Source: Tolypocladium sp. Sup5 PDA-1 (taxonomy: Eukaryota > Ascomycota > Sordariomycetes > Hypocreales > Ophiocordycipitaceae). Taken from it: 64,000 nucleotides of DNA. Below are positions 22,331 through 33,762 of the stretch, in pieces. Positions within the stretch are counted from its first letter, which is position 1; every line of letters starts with the position of its first letter. The translations under genes and the position numbers were made by a program. The stretch covers positions 1,240,001-1,304,000 of the forward strand of contig JPHH03000002.1 of the NCBI GenBank assembly GCA_000750105.3, read 5' to 3'. Below the pieces are notes generated by a model. It did not search any database. It was not told the DNA's origin and saw only the letters and a list, made by a program, of their open reading frames with translations.

Positions 22331-23463
22331 ATGGCGCCTCCGGTACGCATCATCCGGGAGCACCACGGCCGGCCGGCCCCTCCCGGCGCGGCAGTGCCGT
22401 CTCCGGCCGAGCTGCTCGAGCTCTGCACCGAGGTGCATCCAGACCACCGCTGGTACAACTGGGGCGTCGCGCATCCGCCCGAGGCGCCCGTCTTCTGGAT
22501 CAAGTACGGCCGCTCTGTCATTTGGGAGGAGATTGCGGCACAGGAGGTGGCGCATGAACAGCTTCGACGCCTGCAGTCGCCCGTCAGTGCGCCCGCCGTC
22601 TTTTACGCCTGCCAGATGATGCTGAGCGCAGAGGACGGATACTCGGCTAGCGACTCCTTTATCGTCATGGAATACGCACCTGGGAAGACCGCCGAGGAGT
22701 GGCTGGAGAGCGCCGAGGACGCGGCTGCCAAGGATGCTGTATACGCCGTCATCGCATTCGCCATCTCCGAGCTCTATCGCATCCCCGTCCCGCCAGGTTC
22801 TCCTCCTGCCGGCGTCGGCGGAGGCAGGATACGGCATGCCGTCTTTGACGACCAAAGAGCCCCCCGCCATTACCAGGACGTCGCGCAGCTCGAGGAGCAC
22901 CTCAACACCGTAAGCCTCCTACTGCTCTGGCCGTGTACTCCACCGAGTCGCTAACTGTCTAGTTTCTCGCCCGCACTAGGCGCAAGGATCGCATGAAGGA
23001 CCTCTCACGCGAGCCTATGGTCTTTTGCTATTCAGACATCTGGCTGCGTAACTTCATCATCGACCATAACCGCCGCGTTACCGTTGTTGATTTTGCAGAC
23101 GCTAGCTTCTTGCCCTCCAGCTTCTCCAAGTTCGATCTCTTAGAAACTTGGGATAAGCTCAGGCGCGATATCCGCGACCTGGTGGTCACGCCGACAACCG
23201 AAGGGGTCGACAATGCCCAGGCCCTTGTCGCGGCCGCCGGGCGCATTGTCCAGGGCCATGCCTCCTTTGGGAGCGTAGGCCGGCGGCTGTTTGGCACGGA
23301 GTTGGAGGTGGACAGGTACGATGGCGTCGACAGGGTCGACAAGGTGGTGGTGGATGCCCAGGGTCGACCGGTCGTCAAGGCGCCGAATGAGCATCACGAG
23401 CGATATCAGAGACCAAAGTCGGTTTTGCCGGTAGAGGGACGTGATGACGGAGACGTGGGCTAG
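22331..23463 (+). CDS. Phosphotransferase (APH/choline-kinase-like) family protein
   Basis: Two exons, 22331-22909 and 22963-23463, with a 53-bp intron (gtaagc...gctaac...tag), give 359 residues. The N-terminal lobe has WIKYGRS and an EEIAAQEVAHEQL helix, then the hinge-like FIVMEYAPGKTAEEW. Exon 2 holds the active-site region FCYSDIWLRNFIIDHNRRVTVVDFADA, equivalent to HGDLHPGNIL...xxDW in aminoglycoside phosphotransferase-like kinases. The catalytic Asp and Asn (SDxxxRN) and the metal-binding Asp (VVDF) are present, but the usual His is replaced by Tyr. Many such proteins occur in filamentous fungi with unknown small-molecule substrates. There is no signal peptide. Confidence 0.8.
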
Positions 23464-24329
23464 ATATGGGTTGAGGTTTTCTATCCGAGTCTGGTCGGTG
23501 TAATTAATTTCCATGTCGTCCGCCAAAGGAATCTGGCCGAACGGCATGGCAGCATACTTTGGCAACCCAGATGTAAGTGGAAGGACTTGGGTAGCAACCT
23601 TACGAGTAGCCTCTCAGAGATACAGGCGGCCTACCTCTGGGCCCAGTTGGACCAGGTGGAGCAAAGATGCTCCCGTCGACTGGCTATATGTCCCTACCTA
23701 TGGATACTTGTGCGCATTTGGCATAGACGCTAACAACGGACGCACAGGACAGGCTGAATGACTTGGACAGTGTTGCAAGGCGTAACTTGGAGTATTGTCC
23801 CACGTACAAGGCGGCCGTGCATCGTGGATAGGAGCCCATGGTACTGAGTATCGTCAGCCCAACAATGGACACCCGGGGCTCCGAGCCCTTCAGCGCTTTC
23901 CCGTAAGCAGGGCGTTCTTGTTGATGTCCATCACTCCGGAGACATCTTTAGTGCTGACCCGATCTTGTCCGTGCCTGAACAAGCTATAGAAAGGCATTCC
24001 TATGCTCTAGGAGGTCATGAGTAAATAAGGCTGCTATTCAAAAACGGGAGACATGGCTGCACGAAGCGTGGCCCCAGAGTTGATGTAAAGTCTTGTTGAG
24101 TGCATTCAGTAGTGCAGATCATGCAGATGCTTCGTCACAGGCCGTCCAGGCAATGCCCGAGCGCAGTCAAAGCATGAGCTTCCCAAGCACTACTTCTTGT
24201 CGCTATAATCTAGACAAAGCACTGCATTAAATCCCTCCCTTGTCCGGAACGCCGTCAATGCAACCCGCCAGCTGGTGCCTTGCTCCTCGAGCCTCCTCGT
24301 ACTCTAGACTCCCCTGTTGAGAATGTCGC
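23464..24329. other. Intergenic
   Basis: Nothing supported on either strand beyond the 3' flanks of the phosphotransferase-like gene and eIF3h. Confidence 0.5.
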
Positions 24330-25532
24330 TCACTGGGGCAACAGGTTCTCCCTCACAGCAAACATCTTAGCACTGACGTTGGCCGTGAAGCCGTCCACCT
24401 GCTTGCTGTACTGCTCCACCTGCTTCGCATTCAGCATGCCCTCCAACCGGCTGGGCTCCTGAGGCAACTTGAATAGTCTCTGCCACTCGTCCTCGGGTAG
24501 CAGCGGCTGCTTAGCCACAGTACGCTGGGCATTCTCGGCCTTGCGCTTGGCCTGCCACTGAGTGATCTTGGTCTGCTCGCGCCCAAGTTGTCTTTGGTAA
24601 AACTGGAAGTTGTTGAGGTCGGTGTAGTGAGACTCGATGCTCTCGAGGAGGAGGTCGCACGTCTTCTCGAGGAAGGGGTCGATGGCGACGTCCAGGGCAT
24701 CGATGGACGGGTACAGCGGGGGCTTGACGGAGTCCCGCTTGAGGTCGGCGAGGGAGTTGGGCTCCTCGATCTCGTCCTTGGAGGGAGGAGTGGGGATTTG
24801 GTGGAGGAACGACGTGAGCAGGTGCGAGTTGTGGACGGTAATGGGGAGCTCGGCGATGATGTCTCGGAACGAGAGCTTCGTCTTTTGGAGACTGCCACGA
24901 TGTTAGCGTTGGGCTACCCAACGAGACAGATATCGAGCGCCAACTCACTTCTCAGTCGTGAACTTGCCCTCCTTGTAGGCGTTCATGAAGGTCGTGGTCA
25001 GGCGGAATGCCCTCAGCGTCAAGTTGCCTTGAGAGCTCTTGCTGGCGTCGTAGACAAGGGCCACAGTCCGGTCGTTGTCCTTCTGGTAGTGGTATTGGTT
25101 CTCGATAAAGCTCATGTTGACAAAGTTGCCCATCGTGGCGCTCGTGTACCACCCAACGTTGTTGGCGTCGACGTTGACCTCCTTCAAGTGCCGGATCACC
25201 TCGTTCTGGTAGGTGACGTTGGCCTTTTGTCGGGGAGCGGCCGCGGCGATCTGCGAGGCGTCGTTCTGGTGGCTGTCGGCGGTGGTGCCGTCGATGGAGG
25301 GGAAGGGGAACGTGTTGGTGACCTCCAGGACTCCATTCTGGTCCATGCCAACAATAGATCCCGTCGCGGTCGTCGGGAAAGTCGAGGAGCAGTGCTTGGA
25401 AATCTTCATGATCACCTATCGCTATTGTCAGTCCCGAGTCGGGTGGTGGGAGGTGGAGGTGGGGCAATTGGAACTCACCAGAGCCTCGACCTGGACCGCC
25501 TGGAAAGGCGAATCTTTCAAAGCGTCTGCCAT
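24330..25532 (-). CDS. eIF3h: Eukaryotic translation initiation factor 3 subunit H
   Basis: Three exons on the minus strand (25532-25479, 25415-24949, 24891-24330) with introns of 63 and 57 bp encode 360 residues, the usual size in fungi. It starts [20 protein letters not shown], enters the MPN domain ([32 protein letters not shown]) and continues with the conserved [12 protein letters not shown] segment and a C-terminal helical part ([20 protein letters not shown]). The MPN domain lacks the JAMM metal ligands, as expected for eIF3h, which is structural rather than proteolytic. It is part of the eIF3 complex that recruits the 43S pre-initiation complex to mRNA in the cytoplasm. Confidence 0.96.
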
Positions 25533-26170
25533 ATTGTCCGTATCGTCGGGGACGTTTCTCGGGTCGTAAACGCACAGGAAGGAGCTGGCGCGAAGATGCG
25601 GCGGGTTGCGATGATGCGAGATCGCCTCGTTGTTGGAATATCGAGCTTTTTCGCGTGCCCCATTTGTGGGCGTTGTGGGTTGGGAGCGGTGAGCCGCGGC
25701 AGAATTTAGTGGGGTGATATAGACACCTCCTGAGCGACAGCTGGCGCGACGCATCTCATCCTTCATTCTTACGCTCGAGCCCAACGACGCTCGAACTGCA
25801 AAGCATCTATCTGTCATCAAGTCGGACAGGACGCATCTGTACTGTCATTCATCTGCATTCATCGGCCATCAAGTCGTGGGTATCTCATGGTTCGAACTCG
25901 ACTCCATCAGACACCGTTGCACCAGCTCTGCGTGCATCCGTCTCCTGCTCAAGTCTCTCTAGTACAGATAGCATGGCAGCTGCGCTGTCTCTTTCAATAT
26001 CATCAAATTTACGCCTCAAACGCTCTCTATCGCTGTATGATACCCGCTATGATCTATGCGCCAATTCACCAAGGCAGTTGGTACCATTTTCACCATGCTC
26101 AGCGCACGAAATGATGTTCCGCCATCACCCGAAGACCGTTCGCCTTTGATCGATGTCGTCGATTTCGCCA
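25533..26170. other. Intergenic: eIF3h promoter side and UPF0643 3' flank
   Basis: About 640 bp. It contains the upstream region of eIF3h; no separate gene is supported. Confidence 0.5.
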
Positions 26171-26878
26171 TCATTCGCTCCACGGAACGATTTCCCAGCT
26201 CTCGGCATTGTCGCGAATTGTGAGACGGTGTTGGTCGATCTGCCAGAATGCATACAAAGCCCGCGTAGAACCTGCGGCTTTTCGATGAGCCGGGCCCCTC
26301 CCGCCCTCCATGGCATCTGGGCGAGACCTCCAAACGCAAGTCGCAAGATTGCGCAGCTCCGGATCTGGCGAACCGAACCAGTATCTGCTCGATGGTCAGC
26401 ACATTTAAGCGCATCTCGGGGTCGAAGAAATGTCTCACTTGAGGAAGCCGCCGCTGGCCACTGCTTCGGCATGGGCCGCCTTGTCCAGCTCACCGAGGTG
26501 GCTGTACTCGGTGCTGGGCTTGATCTGGGATCGAAACGCGACGATGTAAAACGAGGCCTCCTTGAAGCCCTTGCCGGACGCCTTAACAATCTGCCTCAGT
26601 TCGGTCATGACCTCGGACCAATTAAAGGACTCGGTGTACGGCGCAGTGGCATAGTCGTCGCGGGTTGCTGTCAGGCGGGCTAGGGCCTTTGCCAGGGTGG
26701 CGTTCTCATGATCGAGGGTCTCCAGGTCCAGCTGGTGCTCGATCTCCGAGTATGGCGACTGGATGAGGAAGCGCTCCTCAGGCCAAGGGTCAGACTGGAG
26801 TGCGCTGATGGCCTCTCTTTCCTTGGTGAAGGCGGGCACGTCCACGGGGAGCACCGTCTGCACCGCTCGGGCCGCCAT
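26171..26878 (-). CDS. UPF0643 family protein
   Basis: Two exons, 26878-26439 and 26384-26171, joined across a 54-bp intron (gtgaga...gcag) that splits a Lys codon, give 217 residues. The start MAARAVQTVLPVDVPAFTKE was chosen because upstream sequence is not protein-like. The conserved block SFYIVAFRSQIKPSTEYSHL, LDKAAHAEAVASGGFLK joined to YWFGSPDPELRNLATCVWRS and the ending RLTIRDNAESWEI are hallmarks of this fungal family. The biochemical function is not known. It has no signal peptide or membrane span and is probably cytosolic. Confidence 0.88.
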
Positions 26879-28055
26879 GTTGAGGAGATGGAGCGGCAAC
26901 GTTGAGGATGATGCCAAGGAGCAGCTCGCTATGGTTGAGGGCCAAGGATCGAAGGGCTTCCACGGGGCAGTGCGAATGAGTGAGGTCAGGAGTCGAGGGT
27001 GAAGAGGCACGAGGTTATGAACGGCGACCCGAGAGCGACGTTGGGGGGGGATTTAAACGGCGCAAGGCGAAGGAGCGGCAGGAACCACCGCATGGGCACA
27101 CCGCTTTACCAGCACGAAAGCTTTGCAGCACGCACTGCTTACGAGTACTCGTACAACACGGTCCGAGACCAGCCAAAGCCGAGCACGGCATCGATCCGAC
27201 AATGGCATGACAAGTACGTCCGTACCGTGGCAGGGACCCGGCCGGTGTCAGTGGGCCAGTCACCGATGGCACAATTCACTCTTAGCACGTATGAGGCAGT
27301 CGGGGGTCCGAATTTCGCAATTGCAGAATCTGCGAGTCAACCACAGCAAACGCCGTTGGCTGTGCCGTGCCATGTGCACTGGTCGGCCCGCCACAGCCTC
27401 CGCCACCGAGGGAAGACGCCACCAACAGATGGTGACTCGCTCTTGGACGTCGAGAGAGTTGCATTATTCCACAAGCAATCGAATTGCACCCGGCTGGAGA
27501 TGCAGAGATGCAGAGACGTCAGAGGAGTTGTGCTCTCTGCCGACCCCTGTTGCTTGCTGAAGGCTCCGGGGAGGGGCAGAGAGACCCCAGGATCGACGTC
27601 AGGCGGCTAGTGCAACGCACGACACTAACCCCTGGATGACACCATCACACCATCACAACCTAAAACTTTGACTTCCATGGCCAACTTTTCGTGCCCAGAG
27701 GGAAGCCGCACCTGAGCAATCAAGCCAGGCTCTTTCTAGCGCCAAGAACCCCTTGCAAACATCGAATTCGGGGAGAACTTCATTGGTCGCCGACACGCTT
27801 GCAGCTGCCCGGTCTCTCGAATCTCGTGAGAACGCCTCACCAGGCTACGTACGTCAGGCGCCGCCATAGCAAGAGTAAACCCCGTCTTGGAAGACTCGGT
27901 AATGGCCATTGGGCAGTGATCAGCCACGCGGCGCATCCCGAGGTTTCTTTTCGGATCTTCAACCGAATCACGATTTGCTTCCGAGATCGTCTGAACAGTT
28001 TGTCATTCCCCGCGGAGAACCTATTCAATCATGTGTCAGTTGCTCTACATGATCG
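26879..28055. other. Intergenic
   Basis: Open frames on the + strand here (for example 26999-27610) have no family-like features and poor codon structure. I see no supported gene. Confidence 0.5.
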
Positions 28056-29079
28056 TCAGAGCCCAATTGAGTCGTCCACATCCGACTTCCGTCGCTTCAA
28101 CCAAAGCTTCGCCGCGTCGTACGTCCCAAGATACAAGGAGCTCCCGAGCGCCGTCCACCCGGACCGGAACAGACCTCCCCGAAAGAATCCCACAACGCCT
28201 CTATCTTGGTATATTTGCCGTGCGACAGCCCTGCTTGACTTATTGTCCTTGTCACTCCCAGTCGTCAGCATCATGCGAGTCTTGACCACGTCGCTCGGCG
28301 TCGTCACAAAAGCCGCAATGGCCCCTGCGGTTCCAGCACTTGCACCAGCGACCAGACCTGTCTCCAGAAGTCCCTTGGACTGGCCCCTGCGTCCCTTCAT
28401 TCTTGACTCCCACAGCCGAGACCGGATATGCTCAAAGACGGGAAATTGCAAGGCGGTGAAAGGTAGGTTTCGCGCGACCAACGCTGTGTAACCTGTGAAT
28501 AAGCGGCCTGCAGCACCGGGGCCTGCCAGCTGACGAAAAGCTTGCACAGATGTCGACCCGTGGCCAACTCGCGTTGTGGCACCTTGCCGCAGCATCTGGG
28601 CGTTTTGTTTCACGACTTCTGCTGGTGCTAGGACCAGGCATGATGCCATTTCCGCCACTGCTGACGCGGACGAGTGGACGAGTGCTTCGGGGAGAGGCAA
28701 CGTACTTGCAAAGACATCTTTCGTCTTCTCGTACGTCGAAAAGAACAGACCTGCTGCGAATTGTCAGCACACCATACCAGTTCAACACCAGTTACCGGTT
28801 AGCCATTCACGCCGACTCACCTGCGGGAAGCGTGGCCAGGACAACGCTGCCAATGCCTTGGTATAGGCCGCGAATGGCCAGTGCCTTGTTGTTGGATCCT
28901 GCAGCGTAGGTTTTGATGTAGTCTTGACTTTGGTATCGAGTCTTCATGGTATCCAGAGGATACACCAGGACATCGACTGTGAACGCGGCAACCGCCCCTG
29001 CCTGTCGTTGATTGAGGGTTAGCAATTGACCCAGGTCGATTGCTCACGGGCATGTACGACGTACCACATAAATATCCAT
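28056..29079 (-). CDS. Mitochondrial carrier protein, S-adenosylmethionine-carrier (PET8) type
   Basis: Three exons (29079-29065, 29001-28821, 28750-28056) with introns of 63 and 70 bp encode 296 residues, normal for the family. The first exon is only five codons (MDIYV). All three carrier repeats are visible through their signature: VLVYPLDTMKTRYQS in repeat 1, LAPAEVVKQNAQM in repeat 2 and TTPSDVVKTRMML in repeat 3, each on the P-x-D/E-x-V-K-x-R/N pattern. RNLPFTALQFPVFEHI lies before the third repeat. The combination resembles SAM carriers of the inner mitochondrial membrane; the substrate is inferred from similarity only. Confidence 0.9.
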
Positions 29080-29716
29080 GTTTTTCTTTTCACCCAGCGC
29101 CGGCACTTGTCCTCATGATGGCATGTACGAAACTCGCTTTCATGGTTGACAGGGCATCATGATTGTCCCAGTGTCGACGATAATCATCAAGGCGTTGATG
29201 ACATCATGCCAGAGGCGGGCATGGTATTGGGCAATCGTGGCGCCAATGGGAACGCTTTGCGCTCCGACAACCATTCCCAGATCGGTACCCGTCCATGAAT
29301 AACTTCTGGGTGCCTCACCGTATTCCAAAGTTCTGACCTTCTACCAAATGGTTGACCTTCCACCAAGGTTTGACCGACCTTCCACCAGAAGTTTGACCGT
29401 CGCACGATTCGCCAACGCCTCACCAGAGCGTACCAGTGGATTCCATGGGCAATTCTCTAGAGCAGAACGTCATGCAACTCATGGGAACGGTAAATCAGCT
29501 CCAGCAAACCGTGAATCAGCTCTTTATTCATATCCATCATTACCTATATACCCCAAACAGACCTCCCCCCGTTCCGGTTTGATGTTGCCATCCGCATATG
29601 CCCGCTTTATGCCGACTCCAATCATAGCTCAGGCAAGCCGAAATACTTGCGTTGCGCTTCTCTATGGGTAGTAGTAATAGTCTATCATGCGCCTGGTCCT
29701 TGTGGGAAAACACAAA
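29080..29716. other. Intergenic with short degenerate direct repeats
   Basis: Three imperfect copies of gaccttccaccaa-type sequence with interleaved tttgacc/gttgacc occur at about 29335-29400. No gene is supported. Confidence 0.5.
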
Positions 29717-30995
29717 TTACAGCTTGCTCTTCACGCCCGCCGAATCTTCAGACACGACCGCGACGACCACGCAAATGTCGTCGACCTTGCCGCCACGCCA
29801 CTGCTCGTGGGGGTAGTACTTCTGGACTTCCTTGGCGAAGGGGCCGTCGATCTTGGTGTTGATGCTAGCGCTCTTTGCCGCGGTGACGAGCTCCGTGGCC
29901 AGCAAGCTCTGCAGCGTCACGGCCCTTTCTGCCCTGCCGTCGGCGGCGCTGCCGGGGATGGGCGACCTGGTGAGGGAGTCGATGGAATCGGCGACGCGGA
30001 CGCCGCCAGCTCTTGTCATCTCCCACGCGCCGCTAGAGACCATGACGCGGCTGGCGATGCGCAGGATGTCCTGGTTGAAGAGGTTGTCCAGAACGCCGTC
30101 GGTGGCGAACATGAGGACGTCGCCGTGTCGGAGGTAGTGCTGCGACACGTCGGCGTCTCGCGGCAGGTCGCTGAGCTGAGCGCCGCCAAAGGCTGCCATG
30201 CGCGCGGCTAACCGAGGCGGGATGAGGGAGAGCTGGAAGGGGGTGTTGAAGGCGTGCGTCTGCGGCTCAGAGTAGGCGTTGACGGCGTTGAGCCGTAGTT
30301 GCAGGAAGCCAGAGTCGCCCAGGTTTGCCACGTCGAGCGTCCCATCGGGTGCGGCTATGGCAACACACGCCGTGCTGCCGCCTGCATGCAGGCTCCTGTC
30401 GTTGCACACGGCGTCGTAGCCCTTTTGCATCAACCTCCGCGCGGTAAGCGGTGGGCTGTCCGCCGGGTCGTGCTGATAGGCAACGTCGGCCATGTAGTCG
30501 CACAGGCCGTGCGAGAAGTCGGCAGGGTCGACGCCAGAGTCTACCCACCCGCCCACGCCGTCGGCGACGCCAAACGCGATGGCGCCCGAGTCGTTGACGC
30601 GGCTGACGAAGAAGGCATCGTGGCCGGAGTCGGGGCGCGAGGAGGGCCGGCGGTGGCGCGGGGGCTGGATGCGGTTGTAGGGGTTGAAGTGGAAGACATG
30701 GGTCGAGGGGTCGTAGGGGTGGTCTTTGGCGATGAAGGAAGAGGCGATGTGGTAGGAGAATTTGGGCGTCGTCGGGAAGGCCGAGGAAGAGTATGGCGCT
30801 GTTGTTCTCGGCATGTCGGGTTTGCGGAGGAGTGGCGCTGAGCGGGCCAGCTTGGCGCGGTGTGTTGAGGATGGTACTGAAGACAAGTTAGACGGGCTGG
30901 TCACTGGGAAAATGCGCCGTGGCGGCAGTCGAACCTCTAAGTGTAGATGCTCGCCATGGTGTTGAGGCGGCAGCCCTGGCGCAGGACGCGGCCAT
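29717..30995 (-). CDS. PTC7: PP2C-type protein phosphatase, PTC7-like (mitochondrial)
   Basis: A conserved PP2C domain fills the frame: HDAFFVSRVNDSGAIAFGVADGVGGW with the metal-binding Asp, HGLCDYMADVAY, GGSTACVAIAAPDGTLDVANLGDSGF, LMFATDGVLDN and DDICVVVAVV. GVADGVGGW without the usual DGHGG marks the PTC7/SpoIIE-like branch. I propose two exons: 30995-30935 and 30876-29717, with a 58-bp intron ending ctaacttgtcttcag. These add an Ala/Arg-rich N-terminus (MAASCARAAASTPWRASTLR) typical of a mitochondrial presequence. Without this exon the start would be at 30904. Yeast Ptc7 dephosphorylates proteins of coenzyme Q synthesis. Length is about 406 residues. Confidence 0.88.
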
Positions 30996-32622
30996 CCGGG
31001 GCACGGTTGGATGCGCGTGTGTCGTCGCAGAGTGTCGCAGAGTGTGGATTTCGTAATTTAGGGGATGGTCGTCTTGGAAGTGCAGTCACCAGCCGAATCT
31101 CAGATGCGCAAGATCAGCGCAGTCGCATTGTTGAAATCAGCCTCAAGAACCGTTGGTGAGAAAATATGGGAACCCATCTCCGACTCCGACGATATCCAGG
31201 GAGGAGCGGCAGGCATAGGCCCAAGAACGACGCGCCAACCGGCAACTCACTGAAAATGCCCTACCCTGCCTGCAGCAGCCACTTGCACCCCCCCCCCCTC
31301 CTGAGTCCTCGTTGCCGGTGGAGGCTCTTGGCGTGGAATTGTTCCAGACGTTGGCCTTACATAATCGGGGCAACAAGACCGATTGCGCAAATTGTTACCC
31401 GTAGATCCCCCGGTCTTCACTGAAAGCAATAATACCGTCCTGAACTCCTAGGAGTCCTGGCTTTCTCCCTCTTCAGTCAATCAGCCGCGCACAGCGATGC
31501 AGTGTTCTGATATGCAGGATACGTACGAAGCTTCGTCAACAACGGCCCACGGGCCCAGGGGATTCGATGCCATGGCGCCGAAGCTTCCGTGAAAACCGGA
31601 CCGTCGTCGCGACGCCGACCGCCCGTCATCTCACATGTCATTCGACTTGAGGCGAAGCGTGACATGTTTTGCTCGCCTCCCTGCTGCTGTTTGTTCGGCA
31701 TTAAAGCCGCTGGTATCCACGATCGTGCTATTCCGTCTGGTTCATCAGCAAACGGCGTGACGGCGCAGCTGGCAGCTTGCAGTTTTCAGGGTGCATATGC
31801 ACGGCGGCTTAAAGTTTCTGGGATACCGTTGCACTCCGAGGCGGGCGTGCATGGCATCCCCGATGAGCCGTGCCGGCCGCGATCTGTTATTAGCGTCACA
31901 TGGGCCTATTTCTCCGTAGAGTTATTACTACGGTTACTCAACTTGTGCTGGACTCAATTGCCTGACCTTTGGTTGAACGACCTGCCAACTCTAGCGTGCA
32001 TACGTTCTTAGCGATGCTAGTGAATCTCATCGCGCCAGGCACGGAATGAATTAATGAATCAATGAATGAATATGAATCAGGGCGGAAAAGTACGACGCGA
32101 AAAAAAGTTTGCTCCTGCTTCTGCTTTGTGCCTGGGTTAGGTTCCCGCTCGTCACGGATGCAACGCATGCAGGGCTGAGCAAGCCTGACAGCTCCCGCGG
32201 CGGCAAAGGTTCCTGCGGTTGCATGTATGCACGACGGGCTATAGCGGCGTTGCTGCAGGTATATGCGCAGAATCTAGTAGAGTCCAGAGTATTACCGTTG
32301 ACAAAGAATTACTTCATTGTTCCGCACTCCTTGTCCCGTGTACACTTCTTCCTAGACAGCCGAGTGTCGCAGCAGTGATGGAGGCAAGGGGAGACGGTGG
32401 AACAAGTGGGTGCGCGACTGCGAGACATGGCTTGCTTTCGCAGTTGCGCCTGTCTCGACTCTCAGCCGTCGCCCACGACCGACGGGCCTCACGTTGTCTA
32501 CAGGTGGGAGCAGCAGAGGGGCTCGTCTGTCTTCCCGTGGTGGCATTGCATGTGTCCTGCGTACGAGGTTGCATCTCGGACACGGCCGGATCTGCGTGTG
32601 CTGGTTCTAGAACTTGAAAACT

Positions 32623-32694
32623 TTCTTCAAGTCATGCTCGTACGTTGGAGCCTTGGAGGGTTCCTGAAAAGCGGCAACTTTTCGACTTGAAGAA
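32623..32694. promoter_or_regulatory. 11-bp inverted repeat in the promoter of the secreted-protein gene
   Basis: ttcttcaagtc at 32623-32633 is repeated in reverse complement (gacttgaagaa) at 32684-32694, the second arm only about 12 bp before the TATA-like box. It could be a binding site pair for a transcription factor; this is inference from position. Confidence 0.4.
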
Positions 32695-32705
32695 GGAACG
32701 AAGGG

Positions 32706-32713
32706 GTATATAA
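32706..32713 (+). promoter_or_regulatory. TATA-like box
   Basis: gtatataagg lies about 175 bp before the ATG at 32883, with a C/A-rich leader in between ending in acaaaagacaat. This is the best TATA candidate I saw in the window. Confidence 0.55.
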
Positions 32714-32882
32714 GGACGGCGTCGTGACGGGTTTCTCGGTTTGGCACTCGGATCATCAGCAGTCATCACAACTACTTCCTTCAACGGCACCTATTACGTA
32801 TACACAAAGCAACACAGCCATCCTCAGAGTCGCCACTTCTTAGAAACAAGACAACAAGTCTTCTACAGAAACAAAAGACAAT

Positions 32883-33501
32883 ATGCAATTCACCGTCGGT
32901 CTCCTCGTCGCCCTCGCCGGCATCGCCAGCGCCGCGCCACCCAAGCCTACGACCACTCCGTGCCGTGACTACCCCGTCTGCATCGACGGCATGAGCGAGT
33001 GCGGAGAGCCATGGGGAGGGTAATTCCAACTCCATCTCTCTCGTTCAAATATGCCATGTACTTACAGTCATCAGATGCTACAACCCATGCTCCCAGAAGG
33101 CTCCTACCCCGGCCCCTTGCACCACCAAGCCGCCTCCCGCGCCGACGTCCACCGTCAAGAAGGACGACTGCCGCACGCGCACCATCTGCATGGACGGGAT
33201 CAACTCGTGCGGAATGCGCTACGGAGGGTGAGTTTCCATGCTGCTGTCCAGTGTCAAGTGTGCCACGGCTAACACGACATGTGCCAGCTGTGTCCCGGAC
33301 TGCAAGCCGCACAACATCAAGGTGCCGACGTGCCCGGCTACGGCGACCAAGACGGCCGAGGACGGCTACATGACGATCATGAGCGCATGGAAGGGGGATG
33401 ACGGCAAGATGACCGCCCGGAAGGAGGACGACGGCACGATGACCATCTACAAGTCCGACGACGGAAGGATGACTGCGTGGGCTCCCCAGCCAACTCAGTA
33501 A
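32883..33501 (+). CDS. Small secreted cysteine-containing repeat protein
   Basis: Three exons (32883-33019, 33075-33227, 33288-33501), introns 55 and 60 bp, encode 167 residues. The signal peptide is clear: MQFTVGLLVALAGIASAAPP, cut after Ala. Two similar cysteine modules follow: CRDYPVCIDGMSECGEPWGG joined to CYNPC, and CRTRTICMDGINSCGMRYGG joined to CVPDC. Both exon junctions fall at the same place in the module (after ..GG, phase 2), so the module duplicated together with its exon border. A Pro/Thr/Lys linker separates them. The tail is a repeat of about 10 residues, DDGKMTARKE, DDGTMTIYKS, DDGRMTAWAP, preceded by EDGYMTIMSAWKG. I do not recognise the family. Size, secretion and repeats would fit a cell-wall-associated or effector-like protein, but that is inference. 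Confidence 0.85.
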
Positions 33502-33762
33502 CTCACCAAGACTTGCAAACAAGACACTGGGTGCCGGCTAATGCTCCTAATGGCGGTGGACGGGGAAACACAAAAGTTGGATTGCTGCTTCATTTTCCTC
33601 GTTGGCACGTAATATTGTCTCTGATGGGCCTCCACATGATGGGACAAGGTGCCTTCTAGTAATCAATTGATCCTAAAATAGAAACTAGAACACTTTTCCA
33701 ATCACACGACTCCAAAAACTCCATGTCTCTTAGGCTTCCATTCTCCATCACAAAATTTCCCT

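Larger units (their letters stand above)
30996..32882. other. Long intergenic region, promoter of the small secreted protein gene at its right end
   Basis: 1.9 kb with no supported gene on either strand. The right end carries a TATA-like box and an 11-bp inverted repeat, listed separately. Long upstream regions are common at condition-dependent secreted-protein genes. Confidence 0.5.

Noticed and set aside
22247..22900. 217-codon minus strand frame
   Set aside because: Antisense to exon 1 of the phosphotransferase-like gene, with no family-like motif.
24588..25709. 373-codon + strand frame
   Set aside because: It is the antisense shadow of the eIF3h exons; the minus strand has clear conserved protein and splice sites.
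26999..27610. 203-codon + strand frame in intergenic DNA
   Set aside because: No conserved motif, signal peptide or convincing codon structure; it arises in GC-rich intergenic sequence.
27691..28491. 266-codon + strand frame
   Set aside because: Most of it is antisense to the mitochondrial carrier gene.
29400..29545. Fragment resembling a gag-like coding piece (MQLMGTVNQLQQTVNQLF)
   Set aside because: Too short, with no flanking repeat or other element domain to support a transposon call.
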